Below are positions 43,626-51,487 of a stretch of 51,487 bases of DNA, one piece after another (within the stretch, counting starts at the first letter, position 1; every line of letters begins with the position of its first letter). Location: assembly GCF_001425445.1 (NCBI RefSeq), contig NZ_LMQU01000004.1, positions 1-51,487 on the forward strand. The letters are read 5' to 3'. This DNA comes from Devosia sp. Leaf420 (GTDB lineage Bacteria; Pseudomonadota; Alphaproteobacteria; Rhizobiales; Devosiaceae). Below the pieces are notes generated by a model. It saw only the letters and a list, made by a program, of their open reading frames with translations, did no database searches and was not told the origin of the DNA. The translations under genes were made by a program, and so were the position numbers.

Positions 43626-46556
43626 ATGCCCGCGCTCGTTGCGGCAATAGGTCCCGTCGCTGGTCTTTTTGGTGGGAGCGGCTTCGGGGCGCTCCTGACC
43701 AATGCGCTAATTGGTGTCGCCATCAACGCCGCAGTTGGTGTGGCGATCGACTGGATTACGCCCGACGAGCCAGCCAATGAGAATGCTATAACGGGCGTCG
43801 AGCTGCAGTTTCGGGCCGGCGCCAAAGTCGCTCTCAGCGCGATCTTGGGTATGAAAGATACCCCCGGCCATCTCGCCTATCACAACAGCTACGGCAACGA
43901 TAACGAGTACCTGCAGCTGCTGTTCATCGACGGCAACGGTGCTCACCACAGCATGACGGGCCTCCTCGTCGACAATGCGAGCACCGCACTCAGCGGCTCA
44001 AATGCAAATGTGCTGGGCTATGTGATCGAGAAGTTTCGCATCAACGGCAATGGCGCTGAAGATCCTGCGGGCCAACCCTATGGTTGGGTGAAGTTCTATA
44101 CTGGGGATATCGGTCAGGCCGCTGATCCTGAACTCGTGGCCAGATCGAACCCAATCGGTCGTTGGACGAACCAGTGCACCATGACAGCAACGGCCTACCG
44201 TGTTGTGACGCTGCGCTATCACCCGACACTGTTCGGCGGCGGCCTACCAAATCTTCGGGCCATCTGGAAGGGTCTTAAGGTTTATGATCGCCGCAAGGAC
44301 AGCAGTACAGCGGGCGGCGCCGGGCCGCATCGCTGGGGCCAGCCATCAACCTATGAGTGGTCGGAAAATGCTGCAATCTGTCAGGACAATTGGCGCCGCG
44401 GTATCTGGGTAAACGGCGTTCGCCTGTTGGGTCTCGGCGTCAGCGAATACGACTGCTATTACCCTGGCATTATATCAGCCGCCAATATCTGCGACGAGCA
44501 GGTGACCTATACCGACACCGGTGCTGTCTTACCGCGCTACTCCCTTGGCGTCGAAATCAAGGATGGCACCGACCCAATCTCCGTGATGCGGATTTTCGAA
44601 GCAGCCATGGGCGGCTATGGGGCCGAATATGGCGGCGCCTACACACCCCTGCCGGCGCAGACGATGGCTCCGGTTTTGACCCTGACCGACAAACATCGCG
44701 TCGCTGGCACCGATACCATCGAACAGACGCGCATGTCGCCGCTCGAAACCAAGACGGCTTTTCACGGGCAGTTTCTCAATCCAGTGCTCGGGTGGATTCC
44801 TGACGACTACGATGTTCGTTACAGCGCCGCAGCAGAGGTAGCTGAAGGCGGACGTCGCCTGGAGCCATTCGACGCCTCTTTTACCCGTCACCGAGAAACA
44901 GCCTCCATGCTCGCGGAGATCAAGGTGCGCCGTGATCGCTTCTCTGCAGTCGAAGTCTCGACATTTGGGCCGCGCGCAGCTGATCTTCGGCCTGGTCAGG
45001 TCATCACACGCCAGAATGAGCTGCTCGGCACCATTCCCATGATGGTGGTCGGAATCCAGCGGCAGCCAAAGAAGCAGTTCCAGCTTTCGCTTCGAGAATG
45101 GAACAACTCGATTGTGCCGTCTCCGACTGGCGGCTTCATGCCGCTGCCGGTCGATCCTATCGTTGTGCAGCCACCTTCACGCCTGACGCATCCGCTCGAT
45201 TTCCTCGTCGTTGCTGCGCAGATGGAGGTCGGGGCTACGTCTATTCCGGTCATTCGGTGCACGTGGGCTGGGATCACCGACAGCACGGTGGCGGCGGTGC
45301 TGATCAAATATTGGCCCACTGCGAACCCTGCCGCTGTGCAATACCTGCGCGTTGACGGTCCAAAGGCAGGCTTCGCTGCTATCGATCAAGTGACGCCCCG
45401 CACAACATACCAAGTGCAGGCTACGGTGATCACCGACCCGGCTCGCGGCACGATGTGGACAAACCCGCAGACGGTCACAGTGGGGACGGTTCAATGGGAC
45501 ATCGCTGACCTCAACAACAATTTCAAACGCCTGATTGGCGTCTTGCCGGGTGACGGAAGCCTGATTGAGCGGTTCGAGGAGTTGCAGCAGCAGCTTGATG
45601 ACCTGGCTGAAAGCATCCTGAAAACGGGCACTGTTGGTCGTGTAGAGCGCCGCACCCTTGAAGCCACACAAAACGAGAACCGGGCATATTTTGTCGAGCA
45701 GGTCGCGGTTGTGGTCGATACGACCCAAGCTGCTGTCGATCTTACGACGTTGCTCCTAGCCGAATTCGATGGAAATAACGCTGTGGCGGCCGAGCGAGTG
45801 GGCGTGGTTGCAAATGAGTTCTACAGCCAGGCCACCTATGCGCAGGAAGTAGCTGCTGAAGCTGGCGGCGTTACCGCATCAGCGTTCCGCACCGCCGTGG
45901 TTCGGGCCAGTTCTGTCAGCGGCTATACGATCGAAGTTGCGGACATTCTGCGCGGAAGCGTCGATGGTAAGGCCGTCGAGATGGGACGCTTGATGCTGCT
46001 CAATTCGGCAACCGGCCAGCGTGCAATCGTCGACAAGGCAAGCGAATATAGGTTGATCAGCGACGACGGCGGCACCCTCATAAACCCGTGGTCCGTCGTT
46101 GCCGGTGTCATTTACCTGACCGATGTTCGGATCACCGGTTCTCTGATTGTTGCGGAAACAATTACCACAAACCTCGTTCTCGCCAATGCGATGACGACAT
46201 CGGCAGCCTTTTATCAGGGCTCCGAAATTGGACCGAACCAAACGTTAGTGTCCGGCAACATCAGCGTTGCCTATGGTTCCGTGAAGATCCTCTTCACCGG
46301 CTACCAGTGGCGGCCGCAGGAAAACGGCAGCAACTTTGGCGGCTACTCTTTGCGGGTGCTCCGGAATGGCAGCGTGATCAACACTCTGTCGCTCTATTAC
46401 GATGATAACTTCGCAGGCGTCGTTTCTATCGCGGCTGTGGATACGCCGGGACCGGGTGTCCACACTTATAGCATCGACAGCGTCGTTGGCTGGGGACCGG
46501 GCCAATTTGCCTTCATCCCGGGTGGCGCGATGTTCTTGGATAACTTCAAAAGATGA
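43626..46556 (+). CDS. Tip attachment / host specificity protein J-like
   Basis: 976 residues. A hydrophobic N-terminus (FGALLTNALIGVAINAAVGVAID) is followed by a phage-tail domain (GVELQFRAGAKVALSAILG) and the central fibre-hub region (IISAANICDEQVTYTD; RRLEPFDASFTRH). Fibronectin-like modules (HPLDFLVVAAQMEVG; TTYQVQATVITDPARG) and an N-helix (FEELQQQLDDLAESIL) follow. The C-terminal end (VIYLTDVRITGSLIVAETI) joins tail fibres. It binds the receptor and starts infection. Confidence 0.88.
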   Translation: MPALVAAIGPVAGLFGGSGFGALLTNALIGVAINAAVGVAIDWITPDEPANENAITGVELQFRAGAKVALSAILGMKDTPGHLAYHNSYGNDNEYLQLLFIDGNGAHHSMTGLLVDNASTALSGSNANVLGYVIEKFRINGNGAEDPAGQPYGWVKFYTGDIGQAADPELVARSNPIGRWTNQCTMTATAYRVVTLRYHPTLFGGGLPNLRAIWKGLKVYDRRKDSSTAGGAGPHRWGQPSTYEWSENAAICQDNWRRGIWVNGVRLLGLGVSEYDCYYPGIISAANICDEQVTYTDTGAVLPRYSLGVEIKDGTDPISVMRIFEAAMGGYGAEYGGAYTPLPAQTMAPVLTLTDKHRVAGTDTIEQTRMSPLETKTAFHGQFLNPVLGWIPDDYDVRYSAAAEVAEGGRRLEPFDASFTRHRETASMLAEIKVRRDRFSAVEVSTFGPRAADLRPGQVITRQNELLGTIPMMVVGIQRQPKKQFQLSLREWNNSIVPSPTGGFMPLPVDPIVVQPPSRLTHPLDFLVVAAQMEVGATSIPVIRCTWAGITDSTVAAVLIKYWPTANPAAVQYLRVDGPKAGFAAIDQVTPRTTYQVQATVITDPARGTMWTNPQTVTVGTVQWDIADLNNNFKRLIGVLPGDGSLIERFEELQQQLDDLAESILKTGTVGRVERRTLEATQNENRAYFVEQVAVVVDTTQAAVDLTTLLLAEFDGNNAVAAERVGVVANEFYSQATYAQEVAAEAGGVTASAFRTAVVRASSVSGYTIEVADILRGSVDGKAVEMGRLMLLNSATGQRAIVDKASEYRLISDDGGTLINPWSVVAGVIYLTDVRITGSLIVAETITTNLVLANAMTTSAAFYQGSEIGPNQTLVSGNISVAYGSVKILFTGYQWRPQENGSNFGGYSLRVLRNGSVINTLSLYYDDNFAGVVSIAAVDTPGPGVHTYSIDSVVGWGPGQFAFIPGGAMFLDNFKR

Positions 46557-46978
46557 ACCAGCATTTCGGTGTTTTTGATGCCGAGAGCGGCGCTTTGTTG
46601 AGCGCCTTTTCGACAAACGATCTTCACCAGGTCGGCATCCAATCTCAGATGAACAGGCAGGTTGTGCTTGAAGGTGACTTCTCGCAAGGTCACTGGCGCA
46701 TCGGCCCGGATGGATGGCCGGAAAGCTTCGAGCCGATCGTCGTTGTCACGGCCGACGAGGTCAAGGCTCTCGCCGCCCGGTTGCTGCGCGAGACCGATTG
46801 GCAGGTCACGCGGCATCGTGACGAAGTCGACGCAGCCCAGCCCACCTCGCTTACCGCCGAGGCCTACGCCGGGCTCCTCGATGCGCGGCAAGCCATTCGT
46901 GACGCGTCGAACCGCATTGAGGCCATGGACCCAATCCCGGCCGATTTCCGTAATCCCTCTTATTGGAGCGCCTCATGA
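46553..46978 (+). CDS. Tail fibre assembly/chaperone-like protein
   Basis: 141 residues with ATGA overlaps. The N-terminus ([19 protein letters not shown]) is beta-rich; the C-terminal half [24 protein letters not shown], then [21 protein letters not shown] has the W-x-R-x-x-x-x-R pattern of phage tail-fibre chaperone-like (XkdW/DUF4376-type) proteins. Position between the J-like and spike genes fits. Confidence 0.65.
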   Translation: MNQHFGVFDAESGALLSAFSTNDLHQVGIQSQMNRQVVLEGDFSQGHWRIGPDGWPESFEPIVVVTADEVKALAARLLRETDWQVTRHRDEVDAAQPTSLTAEAYAGLLDARQAIRDASNRIEAMDPIPADFRNPSYWSAS

Positions 46979-49977
46979 CCGTATATGCGGCAGGCACCGT
47001 CAGCGTCGAAACCGGGTCGAAGGTTGCTACCTTCAGCGGCGCCCTGGTGAGCGAGATCAATTTTCGCGTAGGCGATACGATGATCATCGATGGCGAAGTG
47101 CAGCATGGTGCCACGGTTGGCGTGCTGCTCGATGATAGCCACATCGAATTCGTTAATCCCTTTACCGGGCCAGCTGGCAACGGTCTGCCTTACGTCTCGA
47201 CCCAGAACAGCCCCCGCTGGAACCAGCTCGGACCGCTCAACACCATGTTTGCCGAGCAGATGCGTCTCATCGGCGAGGGCATCCTTACCAAAGCCAACTA
47301 TGCACTGCGCAGCGAGCTGTTTTCCGACCTGACATGGCCAGGCGATGCTCTGGGCAAAGTCTTCGCCGATACAGGAAGCTCTGCCGGCGTGCCTTACAAA
47401 GGGCTCTACAAAAAGACGGGGCCCGTTGGTGCTGGTTCATGGCAAAGAATTGGCGACCTTCCCGAGGCCGATGCAGCGGCGGCGGATGCCGCTGAGGCCG
47501 AACTTGCGAAACTTCAGTCCCAAGGCGCGCGTGATCTCAGCGTAGCGGCTAGGAATGTCTCGCAGCTGCAAGCAGGAATCGCTACCGAAAAGGCGGAAGA
47601 TGCAAAGGCTGCCGCTGAAGCGTCTGGGACCAATGTGACGTTCTTCGACACCTACGCCCTCGCTACAGCGGGGCTAGCGGCCTTGCCTAGCGAGCGTATT
47701 GTTGAGGTGTTCAACGATGAAACTCGCGGTGGCGCGAGGACGCGCTACCGCAAGCAGGGCGCGGGTCTGACCTTCAAGACGGTGGCCGGAATGGACATCG
47801 ATGACCGCGTTGCGCCCACTGTCGGTACATCGCCGGTCACCGTGCGGAGCGAGTTGGAAGAGGGAAAACTTCGCCCTAGACGTTTCAGCGCTGTGGCTGA
47901 CAATGCAACCGACGTAACAGTAGCCTTTCAAGCCATGATTAACGCCGCAGTTTCACTGGCGTCGACGGCCGGCGACACTATGGGCGCAATGATGGTGGAG
48001 CCACCATCGGGCAAATACAAGCTGCTTGGAACCGTTGCCATTCCTCCCTGGGTCCATGTGGGCCCTCTCGGAAACGTTCTTCTTAACTGGTCGCAAGCGC
48101 CAACGAATGTTGTAGGCGTCCGCTCCAGCAACGCAGGCGCTCCGGCTGGCACCAGCCCCACGGCACCAGGCAATCGAGCGCCATTTTTAACCGGGGACCG
48201 CGGCGCCTTACAGCTGTTGGGTCCAGGTGCTGTCGGAACGTCGGTTGGCCTGGATTTGGGTCAGGCTGCAACCGGTCCTGATCGTGACGACTATCGCAAC
48301 GTCAAGATTCGCGACGTCGTTTTGACAGCATGGGCAACCGCAGTGCTGATCAGGAAGATCGATACCCACCAGATGCTGCTTGAAGGCGTCAGGCTTGAGC
48401 AGTTTCTAAGGGGACTGCGGTTCGAGGAAGGTCTCGTCACCAATTCCGGCGAGCGCATGGCTTTTCAGAACATGGAGTTCGGCGCCGCACCTGACGGCTG
48501 GGCAATCGAGTGCAACGCCGACAGCTTCGACCTTTATTTTACGGTGGGGTCGGTAGATTTTGTCCGCAATGGCGCTCTGCTTATGGGTGGCAACTGCGCC
48601 TATCAGCGCATCAGCTTTGTCGACTATCACTTCGAGGGATCATGCGGCGATGCGCTGATCAAACGCGTCGGCGGTTCGCTTGCAAACAATGTCGTCGTTT
48701 GCGTGTCGCGATCGAAAATTCTGCCCACAACGTCGGAAAGTGCAGTGCCTGCTGGTGCTCGCGCCGATGGTCTGGCAACGCCTTACACAGCGCTCTTCAA
48801 AGGTGCTTTTAAGCTCACGTTGGAAGATGTGATCGTCAGCTACACCAAGCCATATCACCTGGCGACCCAAGGGCTGTTCATGTGTGATGAAAGCGTGGAC
48901 ATAGCTCGCATCTCAAACCTCCATTTCAACGCGTGGACCCAATTCCCAGCCAGAAAGATGATCGCCAATCGAAACAGCAATTTCGATCAGGCGACGGTTG
49001 GTGCGGACCTCATCGGCGTCGGTGTGCCAGGTTGGACTGTGAAGGGTTATAGCGGCGTGACGGGTGTCGTTGATGATACGCGTGCCTTCGCGCCATCGAC
49101 GAAAAGCCTCAAGCTGACATCAACCTCTGCCAATGGCTTTCTCCGGCTGGAGAGCGACCCATTTCCAATGGATCGCCTCAAGCGTGTGCTCACCAAAATC
49201 GTCGCATGGGGCGGCACGTCGGTGGGCAACATGCAGATGTTGGCCACCGTGCGGTACTGGCGCCGTCGTCCGAGGGCAAGATTTTCCATCACTGCCATCA
49301 CCAAAGGGACTACTTTGGTGACCGCTACCGCCGATGTTGCCCATGGGATGGAGGCTGGGGAGTTCGTATACCTCTTCGGTTTCAACCAGGCTGAATACAA
49401 TCGGCGACAATTCATCGAAACGGTTCTGGCAGGCGTGGCTTCTGCAACGGTAACCTCTGGTGGATCGGGTTATAGCGTCGCGCCAACGGTGAGCTTCAGT
49501 GGTGGTGGCGGGGGCTCTGGAGCTGCTGCTACAGCGCAAATCTCTGGTGGCGTCGTGATTGGCATCACGATCACCAACCCAGGCAGCGGCTATGCTTCCA
49601 GCCCCGTTATCACGCTCTCCGGAGGTGACGGCAGCGGCGCTGCGGCTTCGGCTGTTCTCTCCCGTCCAACACAGTTCACCTTCCGGATAGCCAGCTCAAC
49701 GCCAGCGCCGACCGGGTCGCCCCAGGCACGGGCGGAGGAATTGGAGTTTCTGGGGGCCGGCGCACAGACCGGAAGCAGCTTTAAAGTGCTCTATGACGAT
49801 TCAGATCAGCCAAATCACACGGGCAACCGGCTTTACTGGTGTCGCAGCCGAAACGACCCCTATGCGCTGGACGCACCGGCCGGAACTGAACTGGCTTCGA
49901 TCGAGCTTGAAGCCGGGCAGCTCGGCGTCGGTGATGCAATCAACCTTGGAGAATATATGGCCGGGGTGATTGGGTAG
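46975..49977 (+). CDS. Tail spike / fibre with beta-helix region
   Basis: 1000 residues from an ATG overlapping the previous stop. Residues ~1-130 form an attachment domain ([22 protein letters not shown]); ~150-220 are coiled and alanine-rich ([23 protein letters not shown]). Residues ~285-640 look like a right-handed beta-helix (pectate-lyase type: [29 protein letters not shown]). Residues ~822-897 hold two GGSGY-type glycine-rich repeats. Probably a polysaccharide-binding or -cleaving receptor protein with no separate catalytic call possible. Confidence 0.8.
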   Translation: MTVYAAGTVSVETGSKVATFSGALVSEINFRVGDTMIIDGEVQHGATVGVLLDDSHIEFVNPFTGPAGNGLPYVSTQNSPRWNQLGPLNTMFAEQMRLIGEGILTKANYALRSELFSDLTWPGDALGKVFADTGSSAGVPYKGLYKKTGPVGAGSWQRIGDLPEADAAAADAAEAELAKLQSQGARDLSVAARNVSQLQAGIATEKAEDAKAAAEASGTNVTFFDTYALATAGLAALPSERIVEVFNDETRGGARTRYRKQGAGLTFKTVAGMDIDDRVAPTVGTSPVTVRSELEEGKLRPRRFSAVADNATDVTVAFQAMINAAVSLASTAGDTMGAMMVEPPSGKYKLLGTVAIPPWVHVGPLGNVLLNWSQAPTNVVGVRSSNAGAPAGTSPTAPGNRAPFLTGDRGALQLLGPGAVGTSVGLDLGQAATGPDRDDYRNVKIRDVVLTAWATAVLIRKIDTHQMLLEGVRLEQFLRGLRFEEGLVTNSGERMAFQNMEFGAAPDGWAIECNADSFDLYFTVGSVDFVRNGALLMGGNCAYQRISFVDYHFEGSCGDALIKRVGGSLANNVVVCVSRSKILPTTSESAVPAGARADGLATPYTALFKGAFKLTLEDVIVSYTKPYHLATQGLFMCDESVDIARISNLHFNAWTQFPARKMIANRNSNFDQATVGADLIGVGVPGWTVKGYSGVTGVVDDTRAFAPSTKSLKLTSTSANGFLRLESDPFPMDRLKRVLTKIVAWGGTSVGNMQMLATVRYWRRRPRARFSITAITKGTTLVTATADVAHGMEAGEFVYLFGFNQAEYNRRQFIETVLAGVASATVTSGGSGYSVAPTVSFSGGGGGSGAAATAQISGGVVIGITITNPGSGYASSPVITLSGGDGSGAAASAVLSRPTQFTFRIASSTPAPTGSPQARAEELEFLGAGAQTGSSFKVLYDDSDQPNHTGNRLYWCRSRNDPYALDAPAGTELASIELEAGQLGVGDAINLGEYMAGVIG

Positions 49978-50090
49978 TCGCTCATAGTCTGGCGCTTCCG
50001 CATACGCCATTTATTCAACCGGTGGAGTCGGACTCTCCATCAAAATAACGCCCTCGTCGGCGCGAACTTTCGAACATAGGAGTTTAACCT

Positions 50091-50315
50091 TTGAAACTGA
50101 CCGCCAATTGGCGGGCAGTGATGGCGCACGCGTGGAGCGTGCGGCTGATGCTGCTTGCTGCCTTACTGTCCGGCTTGGAGGTGGCGCTGCCCCTCATGCA
50201 CGGCTTCTTCCCTCTCGATCCCGGCGTGTTCGCCCTGCTGTCGTTTCTCGCGACGGTAGGCGCCTTCATTGCGCGCTTTGTTGCACAGAAAGGAATATCC
50301 GATGGCAACGCGTAG
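50091..50315 (+). CDS. Holin (two membrane spans)
   Basis: 74 residues from a TTG at 50091 with AGGAG 8 bases upstream. Two hydrophobic segments (LMLLAALLSGLEVALPLMHGFF; GVFALLSFLATVGAFIARFV) separated by a short turn, then a polar tail. The protein stands directly before the endolysin gene and overlaps its start. It should form the membrane lesion, or with a SAR endolysin trigger depolarisation (pinholin). Confidence 0.8.
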   Translation: MKLTANWRAVMAHAWSVRLMLLAALLSGLEVALPLMHGFFPLDPGVFALLSFLATVGAFIARFVAQKGISDGNA

Positions 50316-50778
50316 CCGTCTCAAAATTGGCGCCGCCCTGATGGCCTCGGCAATCGCGCTCGTCGGTGGCTGGGAGGGGCTACGCGCCGTCGCTTACCCC
50401 GACCGATTGGCGAATGGCATTCCCACCGTTTGCTTTGGCGAGACGCGTGGCGTGAAGCTCGGCGACAGCTACACTGTTTCACAATGTCAAGTGATGCTCG
50501 GCAACGCCTTGGTTGAATTTGAGGCGGGCATGCGGAAGTGCCTCGCTACGCCGGACGCCGTGCCGGACAAGCCCTATGTCGCCTTCCTCTCTCTGTCCTA
50601 TAATATTGGCACCGGTGCGTTTTGCGGCTCCACCGTTGCGCGTAAGGCCAATGCCGGTGACTTTCGTGGCGCATGCAACGCTATTCCCATGTGGAACCGA
50701 GCGGGAGGCAAAGTTGTGCCTGGCCTTATCAATCGCCGGGCCGACGAACAGCGCTTTTGCCTCGAAGGCGTACGGTGA
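50302..50778 (+). CDS. SAR endolysin (GH24 lysozyme)
   Basis: 158 residues from the ATG at 50302. The N-terminal IGAALMASAIALVGGWEG is a weakly hydrophobic signal-anchor-release segment with no cleavage site. Glu25 (WEGLRAVAY) and Asp34 are catalytic; the threonine of IPTVCFGET completes the GH24 triad. The D-to-T spacing has two extra residues compared with T4. Five cysteines, including one after the SAR domain, could isomerise on release. It hydrolyses peptidoglycan after leaving the membrane. Confidence 0.87.
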   Translation: MATRSRLKIGAALMASAIALVGGWEGLRAVAYPDRLANGIPTVCFGETRGVKLGDSYTVSQCQVMLGNALVEFEAGMRKCLATPDAVPDKPYVAFLSLSYNIGTGAFCGSTVARKANAGDFRGACNAIPMWNRAGGKVVPGLINRRADEQRFCLEGVR

Positions 50779-51191
50779 TGCTCAATCCCACTCATCTGGG
50801 CCTTATGGCGGCGGCCCTCTCCGCTGCCATCGTTTCTGGGCCCATCGGCTGGTTTAGCCGTGGCCTGATCTTCGAACATATCGAGCGGCCCACGATCGTC
50901 CAGGCTGCGACCGACAAAGCAAATGATGCGGCGACAATCCGCGTCATTGATGCCGCGAGGCGTGCGGAAGATGCCGAACGCGAGCGGCAGCAGAGGGCCA
51001 GCGCCGAAGCCCTCCGCATCTATCGCGAAGCTTTAGCCAATAGCGAGAGGGCGGCCCTAGAGGCCCAGACCCGGCTCGATCAGGAGATTGCCACCTATGA
51101 AGCCGAACTCGCCACTGAAGGCCGCTCTTGCGTGCTTACTGACACTGACATTGATTGGCTGTACGGCAGGGTCTCAGCGTCAGCAAATTGA
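50778..51191 (+). CDS. Inner-membrane spanin subunit (Rz-like)
   Basis: 137 residues from the ATG at 50778, which shares a base with the endolysin stop (TGATG). One N-terminal membrane helix (LGLMAAALSAAIVSGPIGWF) and a long coiled-coil periplasmic part (DAARRAEDAERERQQRASAEALRIYREALAN) identify an i-spanin. The end (DTDIDWLYGRVSA) is typical of Rz. It joins Rz1 to fuse the inner and outer membranes in the final step of lysis. Confidence 0.85.
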   Translation: MLNPTHLGLMAAALSAAIVSGPIGWFSRGLIFEHIERPTIVQAATDKANDAATIRVIDAARRAEDAERERQQRASAEALRIYREALANSERAALEAQTRLDQEIATYEAELATEGRSCVLTDTDIDWLYGRVSASAN

Positions 51192-51408
51192 TGCCGGGGT
51201 GCGCCTCGGCATTGCAGCAGCGCAGGTAACTCTTGGACCGCAGCCCGCGGAATGCGCAATCGACACGCCGCATGCCTCGCTTCTCGCGGGGCAGGAAGCG
51301 GCAATCGCTCTTCGTCGCGAGCGTGCCCAACTTGATGTGGCCAATGCCTCTAAGCGGCGGTGCTACGAGTTCCATGGTAAGCGCGTAGGCGAGGCCGTTA
51401 GGGCTTGA
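51097..51408 (+). CDS. Outer-membrane spanin lipoprotein (Rz1-like), C-terminus altered by IS66
   Basis: 103 residues from the ATG at 51097 with AGGAG upstream, in the +1 frame relative to Rz and overlapping its last 95 bases, the classic nested arrangement. The lipobox LIGC gives lipidation at Cys22. From about residue 94 the reading frame runs into the IS66 inverted repeat at 51377, so the last ten residues (GKRVGEAVRA) are insertion-sequence sequence. The original C-terminus lies beyond the insertion. Confidence 0.75.
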   Translation: MKPNSPLKAALACLLTLTLIGCTAGSQRQQIDAGVRLGIAAAQVTLGPQPAECAIDTPHASLLAGQEAAIALRRERAQLDVANASKRRCYEFHGKRVGEAVRA

Positions 51409-51487
51409 AGTTCCATGGCATGAGGTCTGGGATTTGGCTGTTTGGCCAGCCGCCTGCGATGCGTTCGAGCGTGTCGGCGAGCCAGGC
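51377..51487 (-). mobile_element. IS66-family insertion sequence, one end only
   Basis: The terminal sequence starts GTAAGCG at 51377, the form seen at the ends of IS66-family elements. A reverse-strand reading frame with a TnpC-type C-terminus stops 21 bases inside this end, the usual distance. The element continues past the window. If it is intact, the 8 bases GTTCCATG (51369-51376) should be repeated at the other end. Confidence 0.7.
51398..51487 (-). CDS. tnpC: IS66 transposase TnpC, C-terminal end (partial)
   Basis: The last 29 residues of a minus-strand frame cut by the window edge: AWLADTLERIAGGWPNSQIP, then DLMPWNFKP. The WLAD...RI...LMPWN pattern is the conserved end of IS66 transposases. 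The rest of the gene lies to the right of the window. Confidence 0.75.
   Translation of the reverse strand, partial: AWLADTLERIAGGWPNSQIPDLMPWNFKP

Noticed and set aside
51409..51487. Search for attR (second copy of the tRNA-fMet 3' end)
   Set aside because: No copy of the GGTTCAAATCC...CCGCAACCA segment occurs near the right edge or elsewhere in the prophage; the right junction must be outside the window.

Overview
The window is a stretch of alphaproteobacterial chromosome (GC-rich, probably Hyphomicrobiales, with a Devosia-like host as a guess only) followed by most of a temperate siphovirus-type prophage. The order-level guess rests on the general gene style and on the initiator tRNA, whose anticodon stem carries the A-U/G-C/G-C variant reported for rhizobia in place of three G-C pairs.

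Host part (1-14347). The window opens on the last bases of a 5S rRNA and its terminator. Then come an HNH endonuclease-like gene, a long MscS-type channel, a GH103 lytic transglycosylase, a secreted alpha/beta hydrolase, a VOC protein, bacterioferritin (bfr) with its ferredoxin (bfd), a TetR regulator with a clear operator coupled to an SGNH hydrolase, an SDR oxidoreductase, an RluE-type pseudouridine synthase, a secreted Sel1-repeat protein, a DUF599 membrane protein and a Tas-like aldo/keto reductase. The host part ends at an initiator tRNA-Met gene (14348-14424).

Prophage (from inside the tRNA to beyond the right edge). A large serine recombinase on the minus strand ends inside the tRNA, and its last residues and stop codon are the antisense of the tRNA 3' half. 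A leftward early operon, reading from 19329 down to 14381, carries small proteins, an HD hydrolase, a phage sliding clamp and the recombinase. A CI/LexA-type repressor (minus) and a YdaS/Cro-type gene (plus) form the switch, with four copies of a TTGAGTT-NN-RCTW motif in and around two matching divergent early promoters. The rightward early operon encodes a PP-loop (PAPS reductase-like) protein, a DUF3102-methyltransferase fusion, a C5-methyltransferase-like protein, an HNH nuclease, a GapR homologue, a replication initiator with an origin-like repeat array inside its gene, and a NusG-like factor placed where a late antiterminator would be. Two secreted-protein genes (likely morons) sit between two nearly identical hairpins.

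Late genes follow lambda order: terS, terL (GpA), gpW-like, portal, S49 protease with an in-frame scaffold, decoration protein, major capsid, connectors, tail tube, G/GT tail chaperones, tape measure, tail tip, J-like protein, tail spike, holin, SAR endolysin and Rz/Rz1 spanins. The G/GT pair has a textbook -1 frameshift site: GGGAAAC, a 5-nt gap and a 12-bp hairpin. The end of Rz1 appears interrupted by an IS66-family element that runs off the window. No second copy of the tRNA 3' end is present, so attR lies outside. Functional names for unfamiliar phage genes are inferred from position and are marked as such.
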